Of a DNA stretch of 64,000 bases, positions 35,519 to 45,194 are shown one piece after another. This stretch comes from Brenneria nigrifluens DSM 30175 = ATCC 13028 (lineage in GTDB: Bacteria; Pseudomonadota; Gammaproteobacteria; Enterobacterales; Enterobacteriaceae), in assembly GCF_005484965.1 (NCBI RefSeq), contig NZ_CP034036.1, forward strand, positions 4,827,703-4,891,702, read 5' to 3'. Position 1 is the stretch's first letter, and each line of letters begins with the position of its first letter. A program made the translations under genes and the position numbers. Below the pieces are notes generated by a model. It searched no databases. It saw nothing but the letters and a program-made list of their open reading frames with translations, and was not told the DNA's origin.

Positions 35519-35626
35519 AATTTCTGGCACAAGCGTTTCTCGTGGTTGATTAATGTAAAACGGATGTGCCATATGCGGCGCTCGTTGCACCGCGGATCGT
35601 TAAGTATCACGTATACAGGGGACATG

Positions 35627-36559
35627 ATGAATAACGCGTTATCCGCACCAGAAGAACACACCAGCATATTGGCTGAGTTGCAAACCGCCATCCGTTTCAT
35701 TTACGGCGCCTTATCTCCGGCGGAGAAGAAGCTGGTGGATGTCATTCTGGCGCATCAGCATCACCTGGCGAGCTACAGTGCAACTGAATTGGCGCAACTG
35801 GCCGGTGTTTCCAAATCCACCGCCGCGCGCGTGTTTCGTCGTCTTGGCTTTCAGGATTTCAATCAGTTTCGTATGAAATGCCGCGGGATTGAGCCAATGG
35901 GGTATTCGCCGCTCAGCAACCTGGAGCAACGTACGCCGCACCCGATGACGGTACGCGAACGGCTTGATGCGCATATCAAACGGGAACGCGAAAATCTGGC
36001 GGGAATGCAGCGCGACAGTATGCCGGAAGAGCTGGAACGGGCGGTACAGCTCATGCGCGATGCGCGCCGCGTCTGGGTGCTGGGATTTCGCAATAGCTAT
36101 GCCCCCGCGTTCTATGCCCAGTCGCTGTTTTCTCATGTGCTGAGTGATGTGCAACTGGTGAACGATCCCGCCGCAAAATTTGCCGATGTGCTGGCGGATA
36201 TCCATGAGACGGACGTGCTGTTCGTGGTGGATTTCCCGCGCCAGGTTCAACTGCTCTCTCATTTGGTTCGGGTGGCGAAAAATTACCAGGCCCGCATTGT
36301 GGTGCTCAGCAACACCCTTGTTTCCGATGTCTGCGCGCTGGCTGATGTGGTTATCCCCTGCGCAGCAAAACACAGCGACATTTTTGATTCCTACACCGCC
36401 GCCGTCAGCATGGTCAATTTTATCGGCAACCAGCTGGCGGCCTGTTGTTCCGAGAAGGCAAGCCAACGCATGCAGCGCATGGAAGATATTCATCGGCAGA
36501 TTGGCGACCTGTATCAACCCGCTCCGCTCTCATCGGCGGACGACAAAAACCGTGGTTAA
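35627..36559 (+). CDS. MurR/RpiR-family transcriptional regulator
   Basis: A 310-residue regulator. The N-terminal helix-turn-helix contains LASYSATELAQLAGVSKSTA and RVFRRLGFQDFNQFR, and the C-terminal SIS domain (about residues 130-270) contains RRVWVLGFRNSYAPAFYAQS and LFVVDFPRQVQLLSHL. Two ATGs lie in tandem (35624, 35627); the AGGGG site is better spaced for the second. It is the first gene of a long plus-strand series reaching 45764, so it probably controls uptake and use of the imported compound; the SIS-domain ligand is unknown. Confidence 0.88.
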   Translation: MNNALSAPEEHTSILAELQTAIRFIYGALSPAEKKLVDVILAHQHHLASYSATELAQLAGVSKSTAARVFRRLGFQDFNQFRMKCRGIEPMGYSPLSNLEQRTPHPMTVRERLDAHIKRERENLAGMQRDSMPEELERAVQLMRDARRVWVLGFRNSYAPAFYAQSLFSHVLSDVQLVNDPAAKFADVLADIHETDVLFVVDFPRQVQLLSHLVRVAKNYQARIVVLSNTLVSDVCALADVVIPCAAKHSDIFDSYTAAVSMVNFIGNQLAACCSEKASQRMQRMEDIHRQIGDLYQPAPLSSADDKNRG

Positions 36560-36599
36560 TCCTGTTGCACATTGACTTTCTATATCGAGGACATTCGTG

Positions 36600-37637
36600 A
36601 TGTTGATATCCACATTCGCAAAAATGCACAAATTGGGTTGTACGGCGCTACTGTCTCTGTCCGTGCTGGTCTCACAGGCCTATGCGGCGGACCCCGTCAA
36701 AGTGAAATTCTCGCTCGACTGGCGTTTTGAAGGCCCATCGGCTCCGTTTTTAATGGCCAAGGCCAAGGGGTATTTCACCCAGGAAGGACTGGACGTACAG
36801 ATTGATTCGGGCAACGGTTCCGCCGGGGCGGTGACCCGCGTGGCGACCGGCGCCTATGATATGGCATTTGCCGATTTCAACGCGTTGATCGAACAGGAAT
36901 CTCAGCATCCCGGCACCGGGATCAAGGGCGTTTACATGTTGTATAACGCCACGCCGGCCGCCGTGTTCCTGCTGAAAAGTTCCGGGGTGAAAACGCCAGC
37001 GGATTTGCAGGGCAAAACCATCGCCGCCCCGGTATTCGACGCGGCGCGTAAAGCCTGGCCGGCCTTTGCCCGAAAAGTGGGGCTGAGCAAGGATGCGGTC
37101 ACCTGGCAATCAGCGGACCCTACCGTTACCGCCAACCTGCTGGTGCGTAAAAACGTCGATGCCATTTCCGGCTTTTACTTCACTAACCTGCTGAACCTGG
37201 AGGCGCGCGGAGCCAGGGAGAATGACCTGGTTATCTTCCCGTATGCGCAATATGGCGTCGATCTCTACGGCAATACCATCATTGCCAGCAAAGAGATGCT
37301 GGAGAAACACCCGGATACCATCAAAGCCTTCTTGCGCGCCTTTAACAAAGCGGTGCAGGAAACCCTCGCCGATCCCGTCAGCGCAGCCAGGTTTGTCAAA
37401 CAACAGGATTCACTGATCGACCTGCCGCTGGAAACCCGCCGCCTGCAACTGGCGTTTGGTCAACTGGTGGTGACGCCGGAGACCAGGGAAAACGGTCTGG
37501 GCGATGTGGATACCCAACGCTTGAATAACTCCATCGGCGATGTGGTCGCCGCGTTCGATTTGCCACAGACCCCTAAGGCGGATGCGTTGTTTACCAGCGA
37601 GCTGTTGCCGGAGCGGGCAGATCGCGCAGTGCGGTAA
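36600..37637 (+). CDS. SsuA/TauA/NMT1-type ABC transporter substrate-binding protein
   Basis: A 345-residue protein with a signal peptide ending SQAYA. The mature start VKVKFSLDWRFEGPSAPFLM and the AKAKGYFTQEGLDVQID segment are typical of the NMT1/THI5-like family, which binds sulfonates, thiamine precursors or pyrimidines. GAYDMAFADFNALIE follows. Start chosen at ATG 36600 with GAGG upstream; GTG at 36597 is an alternative. With the ATPase at 37673 and permease at 38469 it forms a complete importer placed before amidohydrolases, so a hydantoin, carbamoyl or purine-derived compound is a plausible ligand (inference). Confidence 0.88.
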   Translation: MLISTFAKMHKLGCTALLSLSVLVSQAYAADPVKVKFSLDWRFEGPSAPFLMAKAKGYFTQEGLDVQIDSGNGSAGAVTRVATGAYDMAFADFNALIEQESQHPGTGIKGVYMLYNATPAAVFLLKSSGVKTPADLQGKTIAAPVFDAARKAWPAFARKVGLSKDAVTWQSADPTVTANLLVRKNVDAISGFYFTNLLNLEARGARENDLVIFPYAQYGVDLYGNTIIASKEMLEKHPDTIKAFLRAFNKAVQETLADPVSAARFVKQQDSLIDLPLETRRLQLAFGQLVVTPETRENGLGDVDTQRLNNSIGDVVAAFDLPQTPKADALFTSELLPERADRAVR

Positions 37638-37672
37638 TTTCCGTCAGGCAGCATGATTTCAGGTGGTGATAA

Positions 37673-38452
37673 ATGAGTTTCGTTAAGTTCGAGAATGTCA
37701 GTCTGGCGTACAACAACAGCGAACAGCTGGCCATAAAGAATATTAATTTCAGTATCAATGAAAATGAGTTCGTGGCGCTGGTCGGGCCTTCCGGCTGTGG
37801 TAAATCGACATTCATGAAGTTGACTTCGGGGCTGATCTCGCCAAGCGAGGGCTACGTTTTCGTCAACAAGCGCGAAGTGGCGGGGCCGCAGAAATGCGTC
37901 GGCATGGCGTTCCAGGCGTCCAACCTGCTGCCGTGGCGCACCACGCTACAAAACGTCATGCTGCCAATGGAGATCGTGGAACCTTACCGTTCTACGCTGC
38001 GTAAAAAAAAGCGTGAGTATGAAGAACAGGCGCGCGCCTTGCTCAAGCGCGTTGGGCTGGGTGGGTATGAAGACAAATTTCCGTGGGAACTCTCCGGCGG
38101 CATGCAACAGCGCGCCTCCATTTGTCGCGCGCTGATCCACAAACCGCGTTTGCTGATGCTGGATGAACCGTTCGGCGCGCTGGACGCGTTCACCCGTGAA
38201 GAGCTGTGGTGCATGGTGCGTGATCTGTGGCAGGAAGCGCCTTTCACTGTGGTGCTGGTCACTCACGATCTGCGTGAAGCGGTGTTCCTGGCGGATACCG
38301 TGTACGTGATGAGTGCGCGACCGGGCCGGATTATTGCGCGCCGGGAAATCGAGCTTCCGCGCCCACGCGATCTTCAGGTGGCCTACACCGATGCCTTTTC
38401 TCGCTATGTGCTCGAACTGCGCGAACATATTTCTTCCCAGCGTCATGCATAA
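37673..38452 (+). CDS. SsuB/TauB-type ABC transporter ATPase
   Basis: A 259-residue ATPase. Walker A is GPSGCGKST, the Q-loop region is GMAFQASNLLPWRTTLQNVM, the signature LSGGMQQRASICRAL, Walker B LLMLDEPFGALD and the H-loop VTHDLREAVFLAD. The LLPWRT and LDEPFGALDAFTRE stretches are typical of the nitrate/sulfonate/taurine importer group. It sits between its binding protein and permease in the same transcription unit. Confidence 0.93.
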   Translation: MSFVKFENVSLAYNNSEQLAIKNINFSINENEFVALVGPSGCGKSTFMKLTSGLISPSEGYVFVNKREVAGPQKCVGMAFQASNLLPWRTTLQNVMLPMEIVEPYRSTLRKKKREYEEQARALLKRVGLGGYEDKFPWELSGGMQQRASICRALIHKPRLLMLDEPFGALDAFTREELWCMVRDLWQEAPFTVVLVTHDLREAVFLADTVYVMSARPGRIIARREIELPRPRDLQVAYTDAFSRYVLELREHISSQRHA

Positions 38453-38468
38453 CGGAGAGCTTATCGTG

Positions 38469-39221
38469 ATGTCTCGTCGTACGTTAATCAAGATTGCGCC
38501 CTGGGCTCTGCTGGTCATGCTCGGGATTGTCTGGCAGGTGGTGGTGGTGGGACTTGATATCCCCGGCTACCTGTTTCCCTCACTGAGCGACGTGTGCCGC
38601 TCATTGGTCGCCGACTGGCGTCCTATCGCCGCGCATTCATTGCAGACGCTTTACACCACGTTGGCGGGTTTTGTGCTGGCGGTCGCATTCGGACTGGTGT
38701 TGGGCGTGGCCGTGGGCGCCTCCACGCTGGTGTACAAATCGGTATATCCGCTGCTGGTGGGATTTAACTCCATTCCCAAGGTGGCGTTTGTGCCGGTACT
38801 GGTGGTGTGGTTCGGCATTGGCACCATACCGGCTATCGCCACCGCTTTTCTGATCTCCTTTTTCCCGGTGGTGGTCAACGTGGCCACAGGGCTCGCCACC
38901 GTGGAGCCGGAATTGGAGGATGTGCTGCGCTCGCTGGGCGCGTCCCGCCTCGACATCCTGAAAAAGGTCGGGTTGCCCCGTTCACTGCCTTACTTCTTCG
39001 CCTCATTGAAAGTGGCGATCACCCTGGCGTTTGTCGGATCGGTAATTTCAGAAACGGTGGCCTCCAACCTGGGCATTGGCTATCTGATGATGTCCGCGAG
39101 TTCCAACATGAATATGGCGCTGGTGTTCGCCGGATTGATCGTTATCGGCGCGATGGGGGTGGTGATGTATGAACTTTTCGCTTTTGTCGAAAAGCGGATG
39201 ACGCACTGGGCGCATCGCTGA
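38469..39221 (+). CDS. SsuC/TauC-type ABC transporter permease
   Basis: A 250-residue inner-membrane permease. The open frame begins earlier, inside the ATPase gene, but the protein-like part starts MSRRTLIKIAPWALLVMLG after GGAG; a GTG at 38466 is the alternative start. The coupling loop LEDVLRSLGASRLDILKKVG followed by LPRSLPYFFASLKVAI is characteristic. It completes the importer with the genes at 36600 and 37673. Confidence 0.92.
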   Translation: MSRRTLIKIAPWALLVMLGIVWQVVVVGLDIPGYLFPSLSDVCRSLVADWRPIAAHSLQTLYTTLAGFVLAVAFGLVLGVAVGASTLVYKSVYPLLVGFNSIPKVAFVPVLVVWFGIGTIPAIATAFLISFFPVVVNVATGLATVEPELEDVLRSLGASRLDILKKVGLPRSLPYFFASLKVAITLAFVGSVISETVASNLGIGYLMMSASSNMNMALVFAGLIVIGAMGVVMYELFAFVEKRMTHWAHR

Positions 39222-39254
39222 TGCGGATCGGCGGAAATATAAGAAGGTTATCTC

Positions 39255-40490
39255 ATGACTGGCGATTTATGCATTAACGGCGAACGTTTGATGGCGTCGC
39301 TGTATGAACTGGGCAAGATTGGCGCGTTGCCGCAGGGCGGCGTGTGCCGGCTGGCGCTCAGCGAGGAAGACAGGCAGGGGCGGGATTGGGTCGTTGCGCG
39401 CATGCGGGCGCTGGGGCTGGATATCACGGTGGATGCCATCGGCAATACCGTTGGCGTCTACCCCGGATTGACCGATGGGCCGGCGGTGATGATGGGATCG
39501 CATATCGATACCGTGGCGACGGGCGGGCTGTATGACGGTAACTACGGCGTACTGTCCGGGCTGGAGGTGATTGCCACGTTGAAGGATGCGGGCCTTCACC
39601 TGCGTCGGCCGATTGCGGCGGCTTTCTTCACCAACGAGGAGGGCTCGCGTTTTCAACCCGACATGATGGGCAGTCTGGTCTATCAGGGCGGATTAGCACT
39701 GGAAACGGCGCTGGCGACGCGAGGTATTGACGGCGTCGCCGTGGGCGATGCGCTACGGCAAATCGGCTATGACGGCCCGGCCCCGGTGGGCAATAACCGC
39801 GTGGACAGCTATTTCGAACTGCACATCGAGCAAGGGCCGGTGCTGGATGAGGAAGGGCTCGCCATTGGGGTGGTGGAAGGCGTGCAGGGCATCTCCTGGA
39901 GCGAATTCCAACTGCAAGGGGTTGCCAACCATGCGGGCACCACGCCGATGCGTTTACGCCGGGATGCCGGGTACGTGGCGGCGCGTATCGGCGTTTTTGC
40001 CCGCCAACTGGCGCAAGAGCTGGGGGGCGATCAGGTGGCGACCGTCGGGCACGCGGTGTTCAGCCCTAATCTGGTCAATGTGATCCCCGATACCGTGACG
40101 TTGACGGTGGATTTGCGCAATACCGATGCCGAGGCGCTGTATCAGGCGGAACAGCGTCTGTGGGCATTCGCCGCACAGGCGGCGGAAGAGGAGGGAGTAG
40201 CGCTGTTACGCAAAACGCTGGCCCGTTTCGAACCGACCCCGTTTGCGCCGGAAATGGTGGCGCTGGTCGCGGCGCAGGCCCGTGAACGCGGGTTACCGTC
40301 CCGCCGCATGCCGAGCGGCGCCGGGCATGATGCGCAAATCATGGCGGCCATGTGCCCGGCCGGGATGATCTTTGTTCCAAGCCGGGCGGGGTTAAGCCAT
40401 AACACACAGGAATTCACGGCGCCGCAGGATCTGATCGCGGGCGCGAACGTTCTGCTGGGTGCGGTGATACAGCGCGCCGATCGCGCCTGA
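39255..40490 (+). CDS. M20-family amidohydrolase (N-carbamoyl-L-amino acid hydrolase / allantoate amidohydrolase type)
   Basis: A 411-residue binuclear metallohydrolase. Metal ligands lie in MMGSHIDTVATGGLYDGNYG and FFTNEEGSRF, and the dimerisation/substrate region has YFELHIEQGPVLDEEGLAIG and GVANHAGTTPMRLRRDAG. The SGAGHDAQIMA and SRAGLSHNTQEF ends are typical of the subgroup that removes a carbamoyl or ureido group (HyuC, AllC). It is encoded right after the importer and 30 bp before an N-carbamoyl-D-amino acid hydrolase, so the two may handle opposite stereoisomers or successive steps. Allantoate cannot be excluded as substrate. Confidence 0.88.
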   Translation: MTGDLCINGERLMASLYELGKIGALPQGGVCRLALSEEDRQGRDWVVARMRALGLDITVDAIGNTVGVYPGLTDGPAVMMGSHIDTVATGGLYDGNYGVLSGLEVIATLKDAGLHLRRPIAAAFFTNEEGSRFQPDMMGSLVYQGGLALETALATRGIDGVAVGDALRQIGYDGPAPVGNNRVDSYFELHIEQGPVLDEEGLAIGVVEGVQGISWSEFQLQGVANHAGTTPMRLRRDAGYVAARIGVFARQLAQELGGDQVATVGHAVFSPNLVNVIPDTVTLTVDLRNTDAEALYQAEQRLWAFAAQAAEEEGVALLRKTLARFEPTPFAPEMVALVAAQARERGLPSRRMPSGAGHDAQIMAAMCPAGMIFVPSRAGLSHNTQEFTAPQDLIAGANVLLGAVIQRADRA

Positions 40491-40520
40491 TACCGAATGC
40501 GTTTACAGGAGAAAATACAT

Positions 40521-41474
40521 ATGGCGCGTTATGTCAATGTCGCTATCGGCCAGTTAGGGCCGGTCAATAAAAAAGATTCCCGTGCCGCCGTGGTGGCGCG
40601 TCTGATGAGCCTGATGCGGGAAGCGCATCGGCTGGGGGCGGAACTGGTCGTCTATCCAGAGCTGGCGCTCACTACCTTTTTCCCGCGTTGGTATATCGAA
40701 GATGAAGCGCAACTGGACAGGTGGTGCGAGGCCGCAATGCCGGGAAAAGAGACGCAGCCGCTGTTCAGCCTGGCGCGGGAATTACAGGTGGGTTTTTGCC
40801 TGGGTTATGCCGAACTGAGCGTGGAACAGGGGGAAAAACGGCGTTTTAACACCGCGATCCTGGTGGATAAAAACGGCGACATCGTCGGCAAATACCACAA
40901 AGTGCACCTGCCGGGGCACCGTGAGCATGAACCCTGGCGCGCGTTTCAGCATCTGGAGAAACGCTATTTCACGCCGGGCAGTGAATTTCCGGTGTTTGAC
41001 GCCTTTGGCGGCCGGTTCGGCATGGCGATTTGTAACGATCGCCGCTGGTGCGAAACCTACCGCGTCATGGGGCTGCAAGGCGTGGAAATGGTGCTGATCG
41101 GCTACAACACCCCGGTGCATAACGCCCCCGCGCCGGAACACGATGACCTGTCGCTGTTTCATAACCAGCTCTCCATGCAGGCCGGGGCATATCAGAACGG
41201 CACCTGGGTGGTCGGCGTGGCCAAAGCGGGGACGGAAGAGGGCGTAGAGCACATTGGCGGCAGTTGCATTATTGCCCCGTCCGGCGAAGTGGTGGCCAGT
41301 TGCGTCACCAAAGGCGATGAGGTGGCGATCGCACGCTGCGATCTCGATTTCTGCCAGATCTACAAACGCACCACGTTCAATTTTGACTTACATCGTCAGC
41401 CCAACGCCTACGGCCCCATCACCATGCTCAAGGGTGAAGCGCTGCTGGCGGACGGCAGCCCGCGTCACCAATGA
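40521..41474 (+). CDS. N-carbamoyl-D-amino acid hydrolase (nitrilase superfamily)
   Basis: A 317-residue nitrilase-superfamily amidase that strongly resembles Agrobacterium D-carbamoylase. It shares PELALTTFFPRWY, the FNTAILVDKNGDIVGKYHKV stretch, LPGHREHEPWRAFQHLEKRY and ICNDRRWCETYRVMGL. The catalytic triad is visible as Glu47, Lys127 and Cys171. The start at 40521 has AGGAG upstream. It hydrolyses N-carbamoyl-D-amino acids to the amino acid, carbon dioxide and ammonia. In the same cluster a D-hydantoinase homologue (49080) could supply the carbamoyl compound. The E. coli yge cluster has no such enzyme as far as I recall. Confidence 0.9.
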   Translation: MARYVNVAIGQLGPVNKKDSRAAVVARLMSLMREAHRLGAELVVYPELALTTFFPRWYIEDEAQLDRWCEAAMPGKETQPLFSLARELQVGFCLGYAELSVEQGEKRRFNTAILVDKNGDIVGKYHKVHLPGHREHEPWRAFQHLEKRYFTPGSEFPVFDAFGGRFGMAICNDRRWCETYRVMGLQGVEMVLIGYNTPVHNAPAPEHDDLSLFHNQLSMQAGAYQNGTWVVGVAKAGTEEGVEHIGGSCIIAPSGEVVASCVTKGDEVAIARCDLDFCQIYKRTTFNFDLHRQPNAYGPITMLKGEALLADGSPRHQ

Positions 41475-41482
41475 GGTTAACC

Positions 41483-44400
41483 ATGGCGGAAGAGAAAAGC
41501 GTGATGGAAATGCAAGTGGTTGGCCGCGAAGTACCGCGCGTTGATGGTCTGGCCAAGGTCAAGGGCAGCGCGGTGTACGGTGACGATATCACCCTGAAAG
41601 GCATGCTGTACGGCGTATGCCGCTATGCGGACATCGCCGCGGGCCGTGTGGAAGAGGTCGATCTCAGCGCGGCATTGCAGGTGCCGGGCGTGGTGAAGAT
41701 CGCCACCTGGAGCGACGTCCCCGGTGAGAGCCACATCGGCGTGGTGATAGCGGACTATCCGCCGCTGGTGAAGGAGAATATCGCCTTTCGCGGCGACGTG
41801 ATCGCGGTGATCGCGGCCGAAAGCTATGAGGCGGCCTGTCTGGCGGCGGATAACATTCGCGTGCGCTACACGCCGTGCGCGCCCATTACCCGCGTGGAGG
41901 ATGCGCTGAAGCCGGATGCCAGGCTGATCCACCCCGGCAGCGCCGGCAACGTGATCAATCACCACCATACCATCAAAGGCGATATTGAGGCGGGCTTCGC
42001 CGTCTCCAGCCATATTTTCGAACGGGAATATGAGGTGGGTTATCAGGAGCACGCCTACATTGAACCGGAATCGATCATCGCCTGGCTTGATGATAACGAA
42101 CAAATCATGACGCTGTCGGGGTCGGTGCAGAATGCTCACCGCGTGCGCGGCTTTGTCGCGAAATACCTTGGTCTGCCGCAGGCGCTCGTCAACGTCAAAC
42201 GCGCCGTCATCGGGGGCTCCTTCGGCGGTAAAGACGACATTATCGACCATCTGGCGTGTCGGGCGGCGCTGTTATGCCATTTGACGGGCAGACCGGTCAA
42301 GTTTACCTACAACCGCGAACAATCGATGCGCGAGAGCTACAAACGTCATCCGTACAAGATGAAATACAAAATCGGATTGGATGACGACGCGCGTATTCAG
42401 GCCATCAAGATTGACGTACTGGCGGATGGCGGCAGCTACGCCGGGCAGACGCCGTTTGTGACCTGGCGCAGTTCGGTGCAGGCGGCGGGACCGTATCGCA
42501 TTCCGAACGTGCGGGTCGATGTGACGGGGGTATACACCAACAACAACTACACCTCGGCGTTTCGCGGCTTTGGCGCGCCCCAGGTGATCCTGGCCAACGA
42601 GTCGCTGATGGATGAAGTGGCCGCCGCGCTTGGATTATCGCCGCTGGAACTGCGCCGGCGCAATATCCTGCGGCAGGGGGATACCAGTATGGCGGGGCAG
42701 GTGTTCAGCGAACACCGGGTTTCCGCCGAAGAAGTGCTGGCGAAAGCGGCTGACGGCGCTGATTTTATCGCCAGGCGCGAACGCTATCGGCAATTGAATG
42801 CGCAGGGCGGGCCGATCAAATACGGCATCGGCCTGGCGTTAAGCCACCGGGGATGTTCACTGGGGGCGGAGGGATTGGATGCCTCGTCGGCGCTGATTCA
42901 GGTTAATGCGGACGGCAGCGTCAATATCTCCACCGCGGTATCGGAGAATGGTCAAGGGCTGCAAACGGCGATGTCGATGATTGCGGCGGAAGCCTTTGGG
43001 CTGCCGCTGTCGTGGATCATGTTTACCGATCCCGCCACGGCGATGATTGCCGACGGCGGCTCCACCGTGGCGTCACGCGGTACGCTAATGGGCGGGCAGG
43101 CGGTGCTCAACGCAGCGGGCAAGATCAAACGGCGCATGGCCGAGGCCGTCGCGGCGCAGTTGGGGGCGCACGGGCTTGATGATTTGATGTGGCGCGACGG
43201 CAAGGTATTCAACCGCGCCGATCTGAATCGCAGTATGGATTTCCGTCAGGCGGTCGCACTCACCAGGGCCGCCGGCGCTAATCTCTCCGCCTACGGCTGG
43301 CATGTGGCGCCTGCCATTCACTGGGATGAAGAAAAGGGGTGCGGCAGTCCTTATTTCACCTGGGTGTACGGTTGTCAGGTGGCGGATGTGGCCGTAGATA
43401 CCCGTACTGGAAAAGTCACGCTGCTGGATATTACCGCGGTGCATGATGTGGGCAAGGTAGTTAACCGCGTCGGTTTTGAAGGCCAGGTATACGGCGGCGT
43501 GGTGCAAGGGATGATCGGTTACGGCATGCTGGAAGATTTCAATATCGAAAACGGGGAAGTGAAATCGGAGAATTTCGATACCTACCTGCTGCCGACCATC
43601 CGCGACATACCGAACATCCGGGTGATTGCGGTGGAAAATCACGATCGGGCCGGTCCTTACGGCGCCAAGGTGATTGGCGAACCGGTGTTGGAGCTGGGCG
43701 GCGCGGCGCTGAACAACGCGGTGAGTTTTGCCGTTGGCCGCTGGAATCGCACGCTGCCGCTGACGCTGGAACAGGTGCGGCTGGGCTACAACCTGAAAAA
43801 ACCGGCGCGGCAGAGCGAAGCGCAAGCCCATGATGGTGAACGCAAGCAAGTGCTTCGTCTCAACACCCTTGAGGTCAGCCGGCCCGCCAATCTGCAACAG
43901 GCGTTGGCGCTGCTGGCGCTGGAGGGCGCACAGGCATTGGCGGGCGGCACGGATGTGCTGGTGCAGGCACGTTTGAAAACGACGCCGGTACGTCTGGTGA
44001 ATATCGCCGGGCTGAACGAATTACACGGCATCAGCGCGCAAGGCGATGGCGTCAGCATTGGCGCGGGCATCTGTTTTACCGATCTGGCGGCCGATGCGCG
44101 CTTAGTGCGGGATTACCCGCTGCTGGTCACCGCGTGTCGTACGGTGGGGTCGTTGCAACTGCGCAACCGGGCGACGGTGGGGGGCAATATCGTCAATGCC
44201 GCGCCCTGTGCGGACTCCGTCCCGCCGCTGATGGTCTATGGCGCCGAAGTGGAACTGCGCAGCGCCGGCGCAAGCCGCCGCATGCCGCTCGAATCCTTTA
44301 TCATCGGCGGTTACCGTACTCAGTTGCGAGCGGGGGAATTATTAACCCGCATTATTCTGCCGCCCCCGCCGACGGGCGCGCTGCGCCCGTTTTATCTGCA

Positions 44401-44713
44401 ACTGGGGCGGCGTAGCGCCGTGAATATCACGCGCCAGAGCCTCACCGCGCTGTTTCGATTGGATGCGCAAGGGCGTATCGAACTGTGCCGTCTGGCGGAC
44501 GGCGCGGTGTTCGGCAAGCCTCAGCGGCTGACGGCGGTAGAGCAGGCGCTGTTGGGCAACCCACCGACGCAGGCGGTTATCGATCATGCGGCGGCGGCGT
44601 TGGAAGGGATGGTGACGCAGGCTATCGGCGGTCGCTGGTCTGCTCCTTACAAAATCCCGGTTTATCTCGACATGTTCCGTCAGGTGATGGCGGAACTGGC
44701 TGAGCAGGAGTAA
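41483..44713 (+). CDS. xanthine-dehydrogenase-like enzyme: fused Mo-binding and FAD-binding subunits
   Basis: A 1076-residue protein. Residues 1 to about 765 form the molybdenum subunit (AKVKGSAVYGDDITLKGML, IGGSFGGKDDI, SAFRGFGAPQV, VIGEPVLELGGAAL). Residues from about 790 to the end form the FAD subunit (ALAGGTDVLVQARL, TVGGNIVNAAPCADSVPPL). In E. coli XdhA and XdhB these are separate proteins, and the separate 2Fe-2S protein here is the next gene. The Mo active-site loop has Asp (GGKDD) where purine-oxidising enzymes have Glu (GGKE), so the substrate may not be xanthine. Start at 41483 follows GAGG; the previous gene ends at 41474. Confidence 0.9.
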   Translation: MAEEKSVMEMQVVGREVPRVDGLAKVKGSAVYGDDITLKGMLYGVCRYADIAAGRVEEVDLSAALQVPGVVKIATWSDVPGESHIGVVIADYPPLVKENIAFRGDVIAVIAAESYEAACLAADNIRVRYTPCAPITRVEDALKPDARLIHPGSAGNVINHHHTIKGDIEAGFAVSSHIFEREYEVGYQEHAYIEPESIIAWLDDNEQIMTLSGSVQNAHRVRGFVAKYLGLPQALVNVKRAVIGGSFGGKDDIIDHLACRAALLCHLTGRPVKFTYNREQSMRESYKRHPYKMKYKIGLDDDARIQAIKIDVLADGGSYAGQTPFVTWRSSVQAAGPYRIPNVRVDVTGVYTNNNYTSAFRGFGAPQVILANESLMDEVAAALGLSPLELRRRNILRQGDTSMAGQVFSEHRVSAEEVLAKAADGADFIARRERYRQLNAQGGPIKYGIGLALSHRGCSLGAEGLDASSALIQVNADGSVNISTAVSENGQGLQTAMSMIAAEAFGLPLSWIMFTDPATAMIADGGSTVASRGTLMGGQAVLNAAGKIKRRMAEAVAAQLGAHGLDDLMWRDGKVFNRADLNRSMDFRQAVALTRAAGANLSAYGWHVAPAIHWDEEKGCGSPYFTWVYGCQVADVAVDTRTGKVTLLDITAVHDVGKVVNRVGFEGQVYGGVVQGMIGYGMLEDFNIENGEVKSENFDTYLLPTIRDIPNIRVIAVENHDRAGPYGAKVIGEPVLELGGAALNNAVSFAVGRWNRTLPLTLEQVRLGYNLKKPARQSEAQAHDGERKQVLRLNTLEVSRPANLQQALALLALEGAQALAGGTDVLVQARLKTTPVRLVNIAGLNELHGISAQGDGVSIGAGICFTDLAADARLVRDYPLLVTACRTVGSLQLRNRATVGGNIVNAAPCADSVPPLMVYGAEVELRSAGASRRMPLESFIIGGYRTQLRAGELLTRIILPPPPTGALRPFYLQLGRRSAVNITRQSLTALFRLDAQGRIELCRLADGAVFGKPQRLTAVEQALLGNPPTQAVIDHAAAALEGMVTQAIGGRWSAPYKIPVYLDMFRQVMAELAEQE

Positions 44714-44716
44714 CCC

Positions 44717-45175
44717 ATGATTGATGTAGAAATGAAGATTAACGGCATTCGGGTGCGGGCCAGCGTCGACGACAATACCCGCTTGCTGGATTACCTGCGT
44801 GACGATCGCCGGCTGACCGGCACCAAGGAAGGGTGTTCCGTCGGAGAGTGCGGCGCCTGCTCTGTCATCATGAACGGGCGCGCGGTCTGCTCTTGTCTGC
44901 TGCTGGTGGCGCAGTGCGATGGCGCGGAGATCACCACGGTGGAAGCGCTGCATCAGGATCCGGTGGGGGTTAAACTGCAAAATGCCTTCATTCGCCACGG
45001 CGGCGTGCAGTGTGGTTTCTGCACGCCCGGCGTGCTGATCAGCGCCAAGGCGCTGCTGGATGCCAACCCACGGCCGGACGACGAAGAGATTCGCGAGGCG
45101 CTGGAAGGCAACCTGTGCCGCTGCACCGGTTACCAGCCGATTATCACCTCCATTAAAGCGGTGTTGGCCCAGTGA
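44717..45175 (+). CDS. 2Fe-2S subunit of xanthine-dehydrogenase-like enzyme
   Basis: A 152-residue iron-sulfur protein with both clusters of the molybdenum hydroxylase family: CSVGECGACSVIMNGRAVCSC at the N-terminal ferredoxin domain (cluster II) and VQCGFCTPGVLIS with EGNLCRCTGYQPI in the helical domain (cluster I). It follows the Mo-FAD fusion by three bases and completes the enzyme, carrying electrons from Mo to FAD. It corresponds to E. coli XdhC (the Fe-S subunit there). Confidence 0.95.
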   Translation: MIDVEMKINGIRVRASVDDNTRLLDYLRDDRRLTGTKEGCSVGECGACSVIMNGRAVCSCLLLVAQCDGAEITTVEALHQDPVGVKLQNAFIRHGGVQCGFCTPGVLISAKALLDANPRPDDEEIREALEGNLCRCTGYQPIITSIKAVLAQ

Positions 45176-45194
45176 TGATTCTGGAGCGATCGGC

